This document shows, piece by piece, positions 23,149-32,203 of a stretch of DNA of 64,000 nucleotides. The stretch comes from Pimelobacter simplex (GTDB lineage Bacteria > Actinomycetota > Actinomycetes > Propionibacteriales > Nocardioidaceae), in the NCBI RefSeq assembly GCF_024662235.1, contig NZ_CP096276.1, forward strand, positions 992,001 to 1,056,000, written 5' to 3'. A program made the position numbers and the translations under genes. The notes below the pieces were generated by a model, which was given only the letters and a program-made list of their open reading frames with translations, was not told the DNA's origin and searched no databases. Each line of letters starts with the position of its first letter. The first letter of the stretch is position 1.

Positions 23149-24660
23149 ATGGTCACCGCCCACGACAGCGCCCTGCCGCCGTCCGCCGCCCCTGGCGCTC
23201 CCGGAGCCCCGGAGCAGTGGACGCCGCGCCTGGTGTTCTCCCTCGTCTCGATCGTGCTCCTGCTGGAGATGCTCACGATCAGCTACCTGATGATCGCCAT
23301 GGCGCTCCCGACGATCACCACGCACTACCAGACCAGCCAGGGCGCCTGGCTCCTCACGGCGTTCTTGCTGCTCGGGGCCGTCGCGGCGCCCCTGGTCGGC
23401 CGGCTGGCGGACCTGCACGGCAAGCGCCGGATGCTGCTCGTCTGCGTCGCCGGCTCGGCGCTCGGCTCGCTGCTCTCTGCGGTGGCGACGAGCTACGGCG
23501 TCCTCATCGCGGGCCGCGCCCTGTCCGGCCTGCTGGTCCCGTGCCTGTTCCTGAGCTACTCGCTCATCCGCGACGTCTTCCCGGCCCGTACGGTCGCGCT
23601 CGCGGTGAGCGTGGCCACCAGCGGCATGGGTCTCGTCGCGATCCCCGCGCCGTTCCTGACCGGTTGGCTCATCGACGACCACGGCTTCCGCAGCATCTTC
23701 TGGTTCTCGCTGATCGGCCTGGTCGTGCTCGGCGCGATGATCGCGGTGTCCACCGACGAGTCGCCGGTCCGCTCCCGGGCGCGCCTCGACCTGCTGGGCG
23801 CGGTCCTGCTGGGCGGCGGCATCGCCGGCATCCTGGTCGCGGTGAGCTTCGGTCCCACCTGGGGCTGGACCTCCGGCCGCACGCTCGGCTACCTCGTCGC
23901 GGGCGTCGTCCTCGTCGCGGCCTGGCTGCTCTCGGCACGCACCATCACCGAGCCGCTCATCGACATCGACGTGCTGCGCCGCCGCCCGGTCCTGCTGACC
24001 ACCATCAGCGCCGGCTTCGTCTACGGCTCCAGCGCGCTGTTCACCATGCTGCTGCCGATGATCGCGATGACGCCGGCCGTGCTCGGCCTCGGCTACGGCT
24101 TCGGCCTCACCGCCGAGGGATTCGCCGTCTTCCAGGCGCCGATCGGCGCGATGGTCATGGTCGGCGGCCTCGTCGTGGGCCTGCTCGTCGGCCGCCGGAT
24201 GCGCCCCCAGCCGCTGCTCGTCGCGGGACTGCTCATCATGGCCGCCGGCTTCGCGGCCGTCGGTGTCGCGCACGACGGCAAGGGCCTGCTCATCGTGCTG
24301 GCCGGTGTCTTCGGCTTCGGGCAGGGCCTCGGGTACGCCGCCATCCCGAACCTGCTCATCGCCGCGGTGCCGCCGCAGCTGCAGGCCTCGACGGCGAGCA
24401 TCGTGGGCGTCTTCCAGAGCGCGTTCCCGGCCATCCTCCCGGTCGTGGTGTTCGCGGTCCTGAACAACTCCTACGTCGCGCCGCTGCCGCCCGAGATGAC
24501 CGGGGGAGCGGTGCTCTACACGAACGACGGCTACCTCGTCGCGTTCTCGATCAGCGCCGGGGCCGCCGTCATCGGCGCGCTCGTCGCGGCCCTGCTGCCG
24601 CGCACGATCCGGCAGGTCGACGCGCCCGCCGCCGCGGACGCCGTGGTGCTCACGCACTGA
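23149..24660 (+). CDS. MFS transporter, DHA2-like (14 TM)
   Basis: A 503-residue polytopic protein with about 14 hydrophobic segments. It has MFS motif A-like GRLADLHGKRR in loop 2-3 and the start of the DHA2 pattern IAMALPTITTHYQTSQGAWLLTAFLL. It probably exports a drug or metabolite using the proton gradient. GGAAGGAA lies 7 nt before the ATG. The 157-bp upstream gap holds three hairpins and a CRP-like site, suggesting leader-level control. It is followed by a strong terminator. Confidence 0.9.
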   Translation: MVTAHDSALPPSAAPGAPGAPEQWTPRLVFSLVSIVLLLEMLTISYLMIAMALPTITTHYQTSQGAWLLTAFLLLGAVAAPLVGRLADLHGKRRMLLVCVAGSALGSLLSAVATSYGVLIAGRALSGLLVPCLFLSYSLIRDVFPARTVALAVSVATSGMGLVAIPAPFLTGWLIDDHGFRSIFWFSLIGLVVLGAMIAVSTDESPVRSRARLDLLGAVLLGGGIAGILVAVSFGPTWGWTSGRTLGYLVAGVVLVAAWLLSARTITEPLIDIDVLRRRPVLLTTISAGFVYGSSALFTMLLPMIAMTPAVLGLGYGFGLTAEGFAVFQAPIGAMVMVGGLVVGLLVGRRMRPQPLLVAGLLIMAAGFAAVGVAHDGKGLLIVLAGVFGFGQGLGYAAIPNLLIAAVPPQLQASTASIVGVFQSAFPAILPVVVFAVLNNSYVAPLPPEMTGGAVLYTNDGYLVAFSISAGAAVIGALVAALLPRTIRQVDAPAAADAVVLTH

Positions 24661-24678
24661 CGCGCAGAACCCTCAGGT

Positions 24679-24714
24679 GCCGTCACCCCGCGCCGATCGG
24701 AGCGGGGTGACGGC
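24679..24714. terminator. Strong hairpin after the MFS gene, overlapping the next start codon
   Basis: GCCGTCACCCCG and CGGGGTGACGGC form a perfect 12-bp stem (13 with the loop-closing pair) and a 12-nt loop, 18 nt after the MFS stop. The right arm contains GTG 24707, the best start of the next gene, so the hairpin may also hinder its translation. Confidence 0.7.
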
Positions 24715-26163
24715 CGCGCGCCCGTACCCCAAGACCAAGATCCCCGCCCGGGGCACGCTGCACGCCCTGCAGCGGCTCACCGCCGGCTACACGCCGGCGC
24801 TGAACCGCCAGGTCGTGGCGGCGGGTGGCTTCGCGCGCTGGTTCGACCGCCAGCTCGCCGGTGCGTACGACGACCGCTGGGCCACCCAGACCGCCGCCTG
24901 GTGGCCCTCGATCGACGCCACCCGGCGCAGGTCTGGCAGCGCCACGAGTCCGGCGTCGAGGAGCTGTGGCGTGCGGACGCGAACTACCAGTGCTGGTCCC
25001 TGGTCCGCCGGTTCGGCTCGCAGCGCCAGGTGCTGGAGACGATGGCCGACTTCTGGGAGCACCACCTGCACGTGCCGGCCAGCGGCGAGGTCGGGCCGTT
25101 CCGGGCGTCGTACGGGCGCACCATCCGGGCCCGGGCGCTGGGCCGCTTCGCCGACCTGCTGCAGGCCGCGGTGACGCACCCGGCGATGGCGGTCTACCTG
25201 ACCAACGCGAACTCCTCGAAGCGCGCGCCCAACGAGAACCTCGGCCGCGAGCTGCTGGAGCTGCACACCGTCGGCCGCGGCCAGTACGGTGAGGACGACG
25301 TCAAGGCGTCCGCCCGGATCCTCACCGGCTGGCGGATCGGCCTGTGGCGCGACTGGGCGGTCTCCTACGACCCCGCGCACCACTGGACCGGGCCGGTCAC
25401 GGTGATGGGCTTCTCGCACGCCAACGCGGCGGCGGACGGGCGGCCGGTGGTGACGGCGTACCTGAATTACCTGGCCCGGCACCCCGCGACCGCGCGGCGG
25501 ATCGCGGCCAAGATGGCCCGGCGGTTCGTCTCGGACAACCCGCCGGCGGCCCTGGTGAGCCGGCTGGCCGGTGTCTACCTCAAGAACGACACGGCGATCG
25601 TGCCCGTGCTGCGGGCGCTCGTGGCCTCGCCCGAGTTCGCGGCGGCGCGCAACGCCAAGGTGCGCACCCCGGCCGAGGACGTCGTCGCGACCTGGCGGGC
25701 GCTCGACGTACGGCTGACGGCGCGACCGCGCAACGGCGACGACGAGGTCGCCGCCAACGTGGTGCTCTGGCAGACCTCGTCGCTGGGGCTCACGCCGTTC
25801 GGCTGGCAGCGTCCCGACGGCCGTCCGGACGACGCCGCGGCGTGGTCGTCGACCTCGCGCTTCCTCGCCTCGGTCGACGTGCACTACTCGCTGTCGGGCG
25901 GGTGGTGGCCGAAGCGGGGGATGACCTACCGCACGCCCGCGTCGTGGCTGCCGGCCAAGAAGGTCCGCTTCGACCAGCTCGTCGACCACCTCGCCCGCAA
26001 CCTGCACGGGCAGCGCGCGACGCCGCTGCTGCTGCGCGTGGCGTGCGAGGCGACCGGCTGCCGGCCGGCCGAGGCGATCACCCGCAAGCACCAGCTGGTG
26101 CGCTGGGAGATGCCCCGGCTGCTCACCGTCCTGCTCGACAGCCCGACCCACATGACGAGGTGA
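24707..26163 (+). pseudogene. DUF1800 protein gene interrupted by a -1 frameshift
   Basis: Two overlapping frames together encode one DUF1800 protein of about 485 residues. The first frame (from GTG 24707; GTG 24677 is an alternative) runs through ALQRLTAGYTPALNRQVV and AAWWPSIDAT. The coding signal then jumps to another frame at PAQVWQRHESGVEELW and continues to 26163, including NENLGRELLELHTVG and ILTGWRI. The switch maps to the CCC run at 24921-24923, where one missing C explains the shift. This is a sequencing or assembly error, or a true inactivation. The intact downstream DUF1501 partner argues for error or recent damage. DUF1800 proteins, paired with DUF1501, are exported or envelope proteins of unknown function. 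Confidence 0.82.
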
Positions 26164-26168
26164 GCGCG

Positions 26169-27425
26169 ATGACCACCAGCGACCAGGACGGGTGCGCCGA
26201 GTTCAGCCGGCTCTCCCGTCGCGGCCTGCTCCGGGGCACCCTCGCGGTGGGCGCCGGGCTCGGCGTCGCGAGCGCCTACGGCAGCGCGTTTGTGCAGACG
26301 TCGTACGCCGCCACGCGCTCCGCGCCCGCCGTGCTCGTCGTGCTCTCGCTGCGCGGCGCGGTCGACGGGATGAGCCTCGTGGTGCCCCACGGCGACCCGG
26401 TCTACTACGCGGCGCGGCCGCGGATCGCCGTCCCCGCGGCGACCCTGCTGGCCAAGGACGGCTTCTTCGGCCTGCACCCGAACCTCGCGCCCCTGCTGCC
26501 GATGTGGAACGCCGGCAAGATGGCCGCGGTCCACGCGACCGGGCTGCCCGCCCCGAACCGCTCGCACTTCGCGGCCATCGAGGAGGTCGAGGACGCCGAT
26601 CCCGGCTCGGCCGCGCGGGTCGGCTGGCTCAACCGGCTGATCGGCCGCGACGCCGACACCCATCCGCTCCAGGCGATCCAGCTGGGGGAGTCCGTGCCGC
26701 CCGTGGCGCTGGCCGGCCCGCAGCCGTCCGTGGCGGTCGAGAGCATCGACGACATGCGGCTCGCCGGCGCCGACCGGTGGGACACCGCCGGACGCCGGCC
26801 GCGCTCGATGCGCACCATGTGGGCCGGGGCGCCCGGCCCGCTCGGGGTGGGCGCACGCTCGGCGATGCGCGCGATCGACGACTACGGCCCGGTCCGGGCG
26901 ACGTCCGGCACGCCGGCGAACGGCGCGCGCTATCCCGGCGGCGACCTCGGCCGGGCACTGGCCGCGACCGCGCGGACGATCCGCGGCGACGTGGGCGCCG
27001 AGGTGATCACCGTCGACCACGGCTCGTGGGACCACCACGCCGACCTGGGCACGCTCGAGTGGGGCGACCTGCAGCGGATGACGACCGAGCTGGCCGCGGC
27101 CCTGGCGGCGTTCTTCACCGACCTCGGCCCGCTCGCGGACAAGGTGACGCTGGTGACGCTCTCGGAGTTCGGCCGCCGGACCAAGGAGAACGCGAACTAC
27201 GGGCTCGACCACGGCTTCGGCACCGCGATGCTGCTGCTGGGCGCGGGCGTGCGCGGCGGCTACCACGGCACCTGGCCGGGGCTGACCAATGACGTCAACG
27301 CCGACCTGCTCGTCACCACCGACTACCGCAGCGTGCTCTCGGAGGTCGTCGTGAAGCGGATGGGTGCGTCGTCGGCCGCGGTGTTCCCCGGCTTCCGGCC
27401 CGAGCCGGTGGGGGCGCTGGCCTAG
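26169..27425 (+). CDS. DUF1501 (sulfatase-like) protein with Tat signal
   Basis: A 418-residue protein starting with a twin-arginine signal (SRRGLLRGTLAVGAGLGVASA), so it is exported folded. The body shows the DUF1501 pattern: VLVVLSLRGAVDGMSLVVP, HFAAIEEVEDADP, VITVDHGSWDHHADLG and LVTLSEFGRRTKEN, with His/Asp clusters typical of alkaline-phosphatase-fold enzymes. The enzymatic role is unknown. The start lies 5 nt after the DUF1800 stop, so the pair forms an operon. It ends in a CTAG tetramer that also holds the stop of the convergent DUF1304 gene. Confidence 0.88.
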   Translation: MTTSDQDGCAEFSRLSRRGLLRGTLAVGAGLGVASAYGSAFVQTSYAATRSAPAVLVVLSLRGAVDGMSLVVPHGDPVYYAARPRIAVPAATLLAKDGFFGLHPNLAPLLPMWNAGKMAAVHATGLPAPNRSHFAAIEEVEDADPGSAARVGWLNRLIGRDADTHPLQAIQLGESVPPVALAGPQPSVAVESIDDMRLAGADRWDTAGRRPRSMRTMWAGAPGPLGVGARSAMRAIDDYGPVRATSGTPANGARYPGGDLGRALAATARTIRGDVGAEVITVDHGSWDHHADLGTLEWGDLQRMTTELAAALAAFFTDLGPLADKVTLVTLSEFGRRTKENANYGLDHGFGTAMLLLGAGVRGGYHGTWPGLTNDVNADLLVTTDYRSVLSEVVVKRMGASSAAVFPGFRPEPVGALA

Positions 27426-27802
27426 AGTCCCAGCGCGACCAGCACGACCGCGACCGCCGGGAACGCGAGCTGGGTGATCGCCGCGCGCGCCTTGTCGGGC
27501 GAGGACAGCAGCAGCACCAGTGCGGCCGCCACCATCGAGCCGGTCCCGGCCAGGACCAGCGTGGCGCCGACCGTCTCGTCGCCGGCCAGGTGCACGATCG
27601 CGCCCCCGCCCGCGAGCAGCGCGAGGAACAGGTTGTAGAAGCCCTGGTTGAAGGCCAGCTCCTTGGTCGCCTCGGCCTCCTCGGCGGAGATGCCGAAGGT
27701 GGCGCGGGTGCGCGGGCTGGTCCAGGTCAGCGACTCCATCACCCAGATGTAGACGTGCAGGAGGGCGGCGAGCCCTGCGAACACCAGACCCACAGCGGTC
27801 AT
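27422..27802 (-). CDS. DUF1304 small membrane protein
   Basis: A 126-residue protein with four hydrophobic segments and the DUF1304 hallmark sequence LLHVYIWVMESLTW and KELAFNQGFYNLFLAL. Its function is unknown. It overlaps the upstream NmrA-like gene by 4 bp (ATGA), so the two are co-translated. Its stop codon overlaps that of the convergent DUF1501 gene. Confidence 0.85.
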   Translation of the reverse strand: MTAVGLVFAGLAALLHVYIWVMESLTWTSPRTRATFGISAEEAEATKELAFNQGFYNLFLALLAGGGAIVHLAGDETVGATLVLAGTGSMVAAALVLLLSSPDKARAAITQLAFPAVAVVLVALGL

Positions 27803-28653
27803 GAGGCGTCTCCTCGGGGTGCTGGGCGGGCGAGGTAGTCCGCGAGGCCGGTCGCCGCGTGGCCGGTGAGCCGCGCGACGTGGTCGGTGACGCCGGCCAG
27901 CTCGCCGGCGGCGACGGCGGTGTAGGTCGAGACCCAGGCGGCGTACTGCCACGGCGGCGCCTCCCAGCGCAGCCGCGAGGCGTAGGCCTCCTCGACGGTC
28001 TCGTCGTGGAAGGTGACCGGACGCCGGGTGTGGGCGGCGATGACCGCGGCGATCTCGGTGAACGTCAGCGCCTCGGGCCCGGTCAGGTCGTAGGTCGCGC
28101 CGACGTGCTCGCCGGGCGCCAGCAGCACCGCGACCGCGCTCGCGGCGATGTCGTCGCGGGTGACCGCCGCCAGGCGTCCGTCGCCCGCCGGGCCGCGGAG
28201 CACGTCGTCCTCACCGACCATGTGCGGCAGGAAGTCGAGGTAGAGGTTGTCGCGCAGGAACGTGAACCTCATCCCCGAGGCGCGCAGGTGCTCCTCGGTG
28301 AACCAGTGGTCGCGCGCCAGCGTGAACGTCGCGTCGGGCGCGGCGCCGTAGAACGACGTGTAGACCACGTGCTCGACGCCGGCCCGCGCCGCCGCGTCGA
28401 CGAACGCGCGGTGCTCGGCCAGGCGGTCGGCGGTCTCGGCGGCCGAGACCATGAGCAGCGTCCGCACGCCCTCCAGGGCGGCCACGGCGGCCGCCTGGTC
28501 GTCGTACGTGGTGCGGGCGAGGGTGGCGCCGCTCAGCTCCGGGGCCCGCGCGGGGTCGCGCACGAGCAGCCGCTGGGCGACGCCGCGCGCCGCGAGGGCC
28601 CGGGCGACGCGCCCCCCGAGCCCTCCCGTCGCGCCGGTGACCGCGAGGGTCAC
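27799..28653 (-). CDS. NmrA-like / atypical SDR NAD(P)-binding protein
   Basis: A 284-residue protein with the Rossmann motif VTGATGGLGGRVA at the N-terminus and the QOR2/NmrA-type features LLVRDPAR, VYTSFYGAAPDATFTLARDHWFTEEHLRASG and FLRDNLY. These proteins act as quinone oxidoreductases or as NADP-sensing proteins. It lies 19 nt after the osmoprotectant transporter operon and may be its last-but-one gene, with DUF1304 as the last. Confidence 0.86.
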   Translation of the reverse strand: MTLAVTGATGGLGGRVARALAARGVAQRLLVRDPARAPELSGATLARTTYDDQAAAVAALEGVRTLLMVSAAETADRLAEHRAFVDAAARAGVEHVVYTSFYGAAPDATFTLARDHWFTEEHLRASGMRFTFLRDNLYLDFLPHMVGEDDVLRGPAGDGRLAAVTRDDIAASAVAVLLAPGEHVGATYDLTGPEALTFTEIAAVIAAHTRRPVTFHDETVEEAYASRLRWEAPPWQYAAWVSTYTAVAAGELAGVTDHVARLTGHAATGLADYLARPAPRGDAS

Positions 28654-28672
28654 GACCGGCTCCGTCCGGTCG

Positions 28673-29581
28673 TCACAGCAGGCCTTCCTTGTCGAGCCAG
28701 TCCTTCGCGATGGTGGCCGCGGGGAGCTGCTCGTCGATGCTGCGCGCGTTGAGGTCGACCAGGTCCTCGGTCGACATCGCGGCGCTGACCTTGTTGATGA
28801 TGCCGGCGGCCTTGTCGTCGACGTTGTCGCTGGCGATCGGCACCAGGTTCGACGCCAGGAAGAGGCCCTTGGTGTCCTGGAGCGTGACGAGGTCGTTCTT
28901 CTTGATCGACGGGTCGCCGGTGTAGATGATCGCGAGCTGGATGTCGCCGTCCTTGAGGGCCTTGACGGTGAGCGGGCCGCCGCCGTCCTCGATGGGCGTG
29001 AACTTCACGCTGACGCCGTAGGTGTCCTTGAGACCCTTGGGGCCGTTGGGCCGGTTCTCGGCCTCGGAGTTGGCGCCGAAGGTCATCGGCTCGGTGACCT
29101 TGGCGAGGTCGTCGATGGTCTCCAGGCCGTACTTCTCGGCGAACGCGCGGGTCACCACGTAGGAGTCCTGGTCGGCCGCGGGGGACTGGTCGAGCACGTT
29201 GAGGCCCTTGGCCTCGGCGGCCTTGACCAGCTCGGCGTAGACGTCGTCGGCCAGGCGGGCCTTGGTGTCGGGCTCCCAGACCTGGAGGAGCGGGCCGCTG
29301 TACTCGGGGAAGAGGTCGATCTTGCCGGCCTCGATCTCGGGCAGGTACGCCTCGCGCTGGCCGATCTTGAAGGACCGCTCGACCTTGATGTCGGCCGCCT
29401 CGAGCGCCTGGGCGTAGGCCTCGGCGACGATCTCGTTGGAGTAGTACTCCTGGGAGCCGATCACGATCGTCTTGCCGTCCTTGTCCCCCGAGCTGAGGGG
29501 GTCGGAGTCCCCGCCGCCGCAGGCGGTGAGGGCGAGGGAGGCGAGCGAGATCAGCACCAGGCCGATCCGGGTGCGGGTCAT
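28673..29581 (-). CDS. Glycine betaine/quaternary amine ABC transporter, substrate-binding lipoprotein
   Basis: A 302-residue OpuAC/ProX-type binding protein. The N-terminal signal ends in the lipobox LTAC, so it is a lipoprotein on the outer face of the membrane. The mature part has KTIVIGSQEYYSNEIVAEAYAQALE and EIEAGKIDLFPEYSGPLL, typical of the family that binds betaine, choline or related compatible solutes. The ATG overlaps the upstream permease gene by 4 bp. It is the fourth gene of the transporter operon. Confidence 0.9.
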   Translation of the reverse strand: MTRTRIGLVLISLASLALTACGGGDSDPLSSGDKDGKTIVIGSQEYYSNEIVAEAYAQALEAADIKVERSFKIGQREAYLPEIEAGKIDLFPEYSGPLLQVWEPDTKARLADDVYAELVKAAEAKGLNVLDQSPAADQDSYVVTRAFAEKYGLETIDDLAKVTEPMTFGANSEAENRPNGPKGLKDTYGVSVKFTPIEDGGGPLTVKALKDGDIQLAIIYTGDPSIKKNDLVTLQDTKGLFLASNLVPIASDNVDDKAAGIINKVSAAMSTEDLVDLNARSIDEQLPAATIAKDWLDKEGLL

Positions 29582-30246
29582 GACGGAACCTTTCCTTGGG
29601 TGGGTCGGCTGGCCCGTTGGAGGCCAGCCATGGTGAGGTCGAGGACGAGGGCCAGCGCGGCGACGAGCAAGGCTCCGGCGAGCATCTGCTCGTACTGGCG
29701 CGACTTGAGGCCGGAGAAGAGGTAGCGGCCCAGCCCGGTGTCGGAGATGTACGCCGCCAGCGTGGCCGACGCGACGACCTGGAGGACGGCCGCGCGGAGG
29801 CCGCCGAGGATGACGTCGGCGCCCAGGGGGATCTCGACGCGGGTGATCAGCTGCCACTCGCTCATCCCGACCGCCCGCGCGGCGTCGACGGCTCCCCTGT
29901 CGGCGGCCTCGACGCCGGCGTAGGCCCCGGCGAGGACCGACGGGAAGGCGAGCGCGACGAGGGCCAGCAGCGGCGCCTCGATGCCGATGCCGAGCGCCAG
30001 GCCGAGGAGGGTCAGGAGACCGAGCGTCGGTACGGCGCGGACCGCGCCGGCCAGCGCGACCACGACCAGCCGCCCGCGCCCCGTGTGGCCGATGACGATA
30101 CCGAGGGGCAGCGCGACGACGGCAGCGATCGCGACGGCGGCGAAGGTGACGATCAGGTGCTGCAGGAGTCGGTGCTCGATGCCGCTGGGGCCGCCCCAGT
30201 GGGCGCCGTCAGTGATCCAGGACAGGGCGTCGGCGAGCAGGTTCAT
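29578..30246 (-). CDS. Osmoprotectant ABC transporter permease
   Basis: A 222-residue BPD-type permease with about six membrane helices and the EAA-like loop DAARAVGMSEWQLITRVEIPLGADVILGGLR. It resembles OpuCB/OpuCD and forms the channel with the neighbouring permease. It overlaps both flanking genes by 4 bp. Confidence 0.9.
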   Translation of the reverse strand: MNLLADALSWITDGAHWGGPSGIEHRLLQHLIVTFAAVAIAAVVALPLGIVIGHTGRGRLVVVALAGAVRAVPTLGLLTLLGLALGIGIEAPLLALVALAFPSVLAGAYAGVEAADRGAVDAARAVGMSEWQLITRVEIPLGADVILGGLRAAVLQVVASATLAAYISDTGLGRYLFSGLKSRQYEQMLAGALLVAALALVLDLTMAGLQRASRPTQGKVPS

Positions 30247-30896
30247 GTCGTCGCCCCCGCCGATGACGCCCGCTGCCAGGGTGTCGCGATCCGGCCGAGC
30301 GCCACGAGCAGCACGTCGAGGGCGACGGCGAGCGCGATGGTGGCGACGACGCCGGTGACGATCTCGGCGCGGATGTCGCGCTGGAAGCCGTCGGTGAGGA
30401 GGTTGCCCAGACTGGGGATGCCGACCAGGGCACCGATCGTGGCCAGGCTGACCGTGCTCACGGTGATCACCCGGATGCCGGAGAGCAGCACGGGGACGGC
30501 GAGCGGAAGGTCCACCTTCCAGAACAGCCCGGTGCGCGAGTAGCCCATCGCCTCGGCCGCCTCACGCACGCGCGCGTCGACCGAGCGGAAGGCGTCGGCG
30601 GCCGTGACGGCGAGCAGCGCGGTGCCGTAGACGGTGAGGGCGGCGACCAGGGTGAGGCCGGACCGCAACGGCGTGCCGAGCAGGATCGGGATCACGATGA
30701 GCAGGGGCAGCGCGGGCACGGAGTAGAGCAGGCTCGCCGTGCCGAGGACCACGGTGCCGATGCGTGGCCAGCGCCAGGCGATCCGGCCGAGCAGGACGGC
30801 GATCGCGACGCTGAGGACGACGGCAGGCACGCAGAGGCGTACGTGCTGGACGAGCATGTCCAGCACGTAGTCGCGGTTGGCGTCGAGCCAGGTCAT
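30243..30896 (-). CDS. Osmoprotectant ABC transporter permease
   Basis: A 217-residue permease with about six helices and the EAA-loop region REAAEAMGYSRTGLFWKVDLPLAVPVLLSGIR. It is paralogous to the next gene; together they form a heterodimeric channel as in OpuC/OsmU systems. Overlaps of 4 bp on both sides enforce stoichiometric translation. Confidence 0.9.
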   Translation of the reverse strand: MTWLDANRDYVLDMLVQHVRLCVPAVVLSVAIAVLLGRIAWRWPRIGTVVLGTASLLYSVPALPLLIVIPILLGTPLRSGLTLVAALTVYGTALLAVTAADAFRSVDARVREAAEAMGYSRTGLFWKVDLPLAVPVLLSGIRVITVSTVSLATIGALVGIPSLGNLLTDGFQRDIRAEIVTGVVATIALAVALDVLLVALGRIATPWQRASSAGATT

Positions 30897-31705
30897 GTCA
30901 GGACGCCGACCGGCCGTCCGTCGCCGTCGACCACGATGCTGCGTCCGTCGACGTCCACCTCCTGGAGCGTGCGCTCCGCGCGACCGGCGCCGACGAAGTC
31001 GCGCACGAAGTCGTCGGCCGGCGCGGCGAGGATCTGCTGCGGCGTACCGGTCTGGGCGACGATCCCGCCCGTGCGGAGGATGACGATCTCGTCGCCGAGC
31101 TTGAACGCCTCGTCGATGTCGTGGGTGACCAGCACGATCGTCTTGCCGAGCTCGGCCTGGAGCTGGGCCAGCTGGTCCTGCAGGTCGCGGCGCACGATCG
31201 GGTCGACCGCACCGAACGGCTCGTCCATCAGCAGCACGTTGGGGTCGGCCGCGAGCGCCCGCGCCACGGCCACCCGCTGCTGCTGGCCGCCGGAGAGCTG
31301 GGCCGGGTAGCGCCGCCCGAGCGCCGGGTCGAGACCGACCAGCTCGAGCAGGCCCAGCGCGGCGGTGCGCGCCGCGCGGCGCGTCGTACCGGTGAGCACG
31401 GGGACGGTCGCGACGTTGTCGACGACCCGGCGGTGGGGGAGCAGGCCGCCCGCCTGGGGGACGTAGCCGATCGAGCGGCGCAGCGCGACCTTGTCGAGCT
31501 CGTGGACGTCGCGGTCGTCGATGAGCACCGTGCCCGTGGTCGGCTCGACCATCCGGTTGACCATCCGCATCAGCGTGGTCTTGCCCGACCCGGACGTGCC
31601 CACCAGGGCGAGCGTGCGGTGCGAGGGGACCGTGCAGGAGAAGCCGGTGACCGCGACCGTGCCGTCGGGATAGGTCTTGCCGACGTCGCGGAACTCGATG
31701 CCCAT
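30893..31705 (-). CDS. Osmoprotectant ABC transporter ATP-binding protein
   Basis: A 270-residue ATPase with Walker A GTSGSGKTT, Q-loop region GYVPQAGGLLPH, signature LSGGQQQR, Walker B VLLMDEPFGAVD and switch His (LVTHDIDEA). It closely fits the ProV/OpuCA branch, with only a short C-terminal extension instead of CBS domains, so osmotic gating by CBS is probably absent. The start at 31705 has a GGAGG site and an upstream TAGGGT -10 box; an in-frame upstream extension is unlikely. It is the first gene of the four-gene transporter operon. Confidence 0.92.
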   Translation of the reverse strand: MGIEFRDVGKTYPDGTVAVTGFSCTVPSHRTLALVGTSGSGKTTLMRMVNRMVEPTTGTVLIDDRDVHELDKVALRRSIGYVPQAGGLLPHRRVVDNVATVPVLTGTTRRAARTAALGLLELVGLDPALGRRYPAQLSGGQQQRVAVARALAADPNVLLMDEPFGAVDPIVRRDLQDQLAQLQAELGKTIVLVTHDIDEAFKLGDEIVILRTGGIVAQTGTPQQILAAPADDFVRDFVGAGRAERTLQEVDVDGRSIVVDGDGRPVGVLT

Positions 31706-31733
31706 CTGGTCCTCCTCGCTGGGGGTCCCGGAC

Positions 31734-31739
31734 ACCCTA
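31734..31739 (-). promoter_or_regulatory. -10 element TAGGGT of the osmoprotectant transporter operon
   Basis: A minus-strand TAGGGT lies 28 nt before the ATG at 31705, leaving a short leader with the GGAGG ribosome site. No operator palindrome was recognised in this 111-bp gap. Confidence 0.45.
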
Positions 31740-31816
31740 CGGGGCCGCGGGGACAACGGCGGGGAGTTCGGCGCCAGCAAGCCCGAGGCACCGTGCGAGG
31801 CCCGGCGCCGCCCTGA

Positions 31817-32203
31817 TCAGCCCTGGGCGGCCAGCTCCACGATCGCCTCGAACCGCGCGGCCATCGCCTCGGCGAGCGCCTGCGCGGCCTTGAGCGGGCG
31901 CACCATCACCATGAATTCGGTGATCAGGCCGTCCTCGTCGAGGACGAGGAAGTCGCAGCCGGTGAGCTCGAGACCGCCGACCGTGGCCTCGAAGACGAGC
32001 GCGTGACCGGTGTCGTCGCCGAGCTCGCGGACGTAGCGGAAGTCCTCGAAGACCTCGATGACGTGGGCGAGGATCGCGCCGGTGATCGCCTTGCCGGGGT
32101 AGGGCTTGTGGGCGACGGGGCTGCGGAAGACGACGTCCTCGGCCAGGCAGGCGCGCATCGCCTCGACGTCGCGGGCCTCGACGGCCGCACGGAAGGCGCT
32201 CAC
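31817..32203 (-). CDS. NTF2/SnoaL-like protein
   Basis: A 128-residue single-domain protein of the NTF2-like fold (AFRAAVEARDVEAMRACLAEDVVFRSP, ITGAILAHVIEVFEDFRYVREL). Such proteins are small-molecule binding or isomerase/hydratase-type folds. GTG 32203 overlaps the flavin oxidoreductase gene by 4 bp (GTGA), making it the third gene of the PadR operon. Its role with the oxidoreductase is inferred only from position. Confidence 0.82.
   Translation of the reverse strand: MSAFRAAVEARDVEAMRACLAEDVVFRSPVAHKPYPGKAITGAILAHVIEVFEDFRYVRELGDDTGHALVFEATVGGLELTGCDFLVLDEDGLITEFMVMVRPLKAAQALAEAMAARFEAIVELAAQG

Noticed and set aside
24901..24940. Programmed frameshifting in the DUF1800 gene
   Set aside because: No slippery heptamer or downstream pseudoknot is evident; a lost C in a CCC run is simpler.
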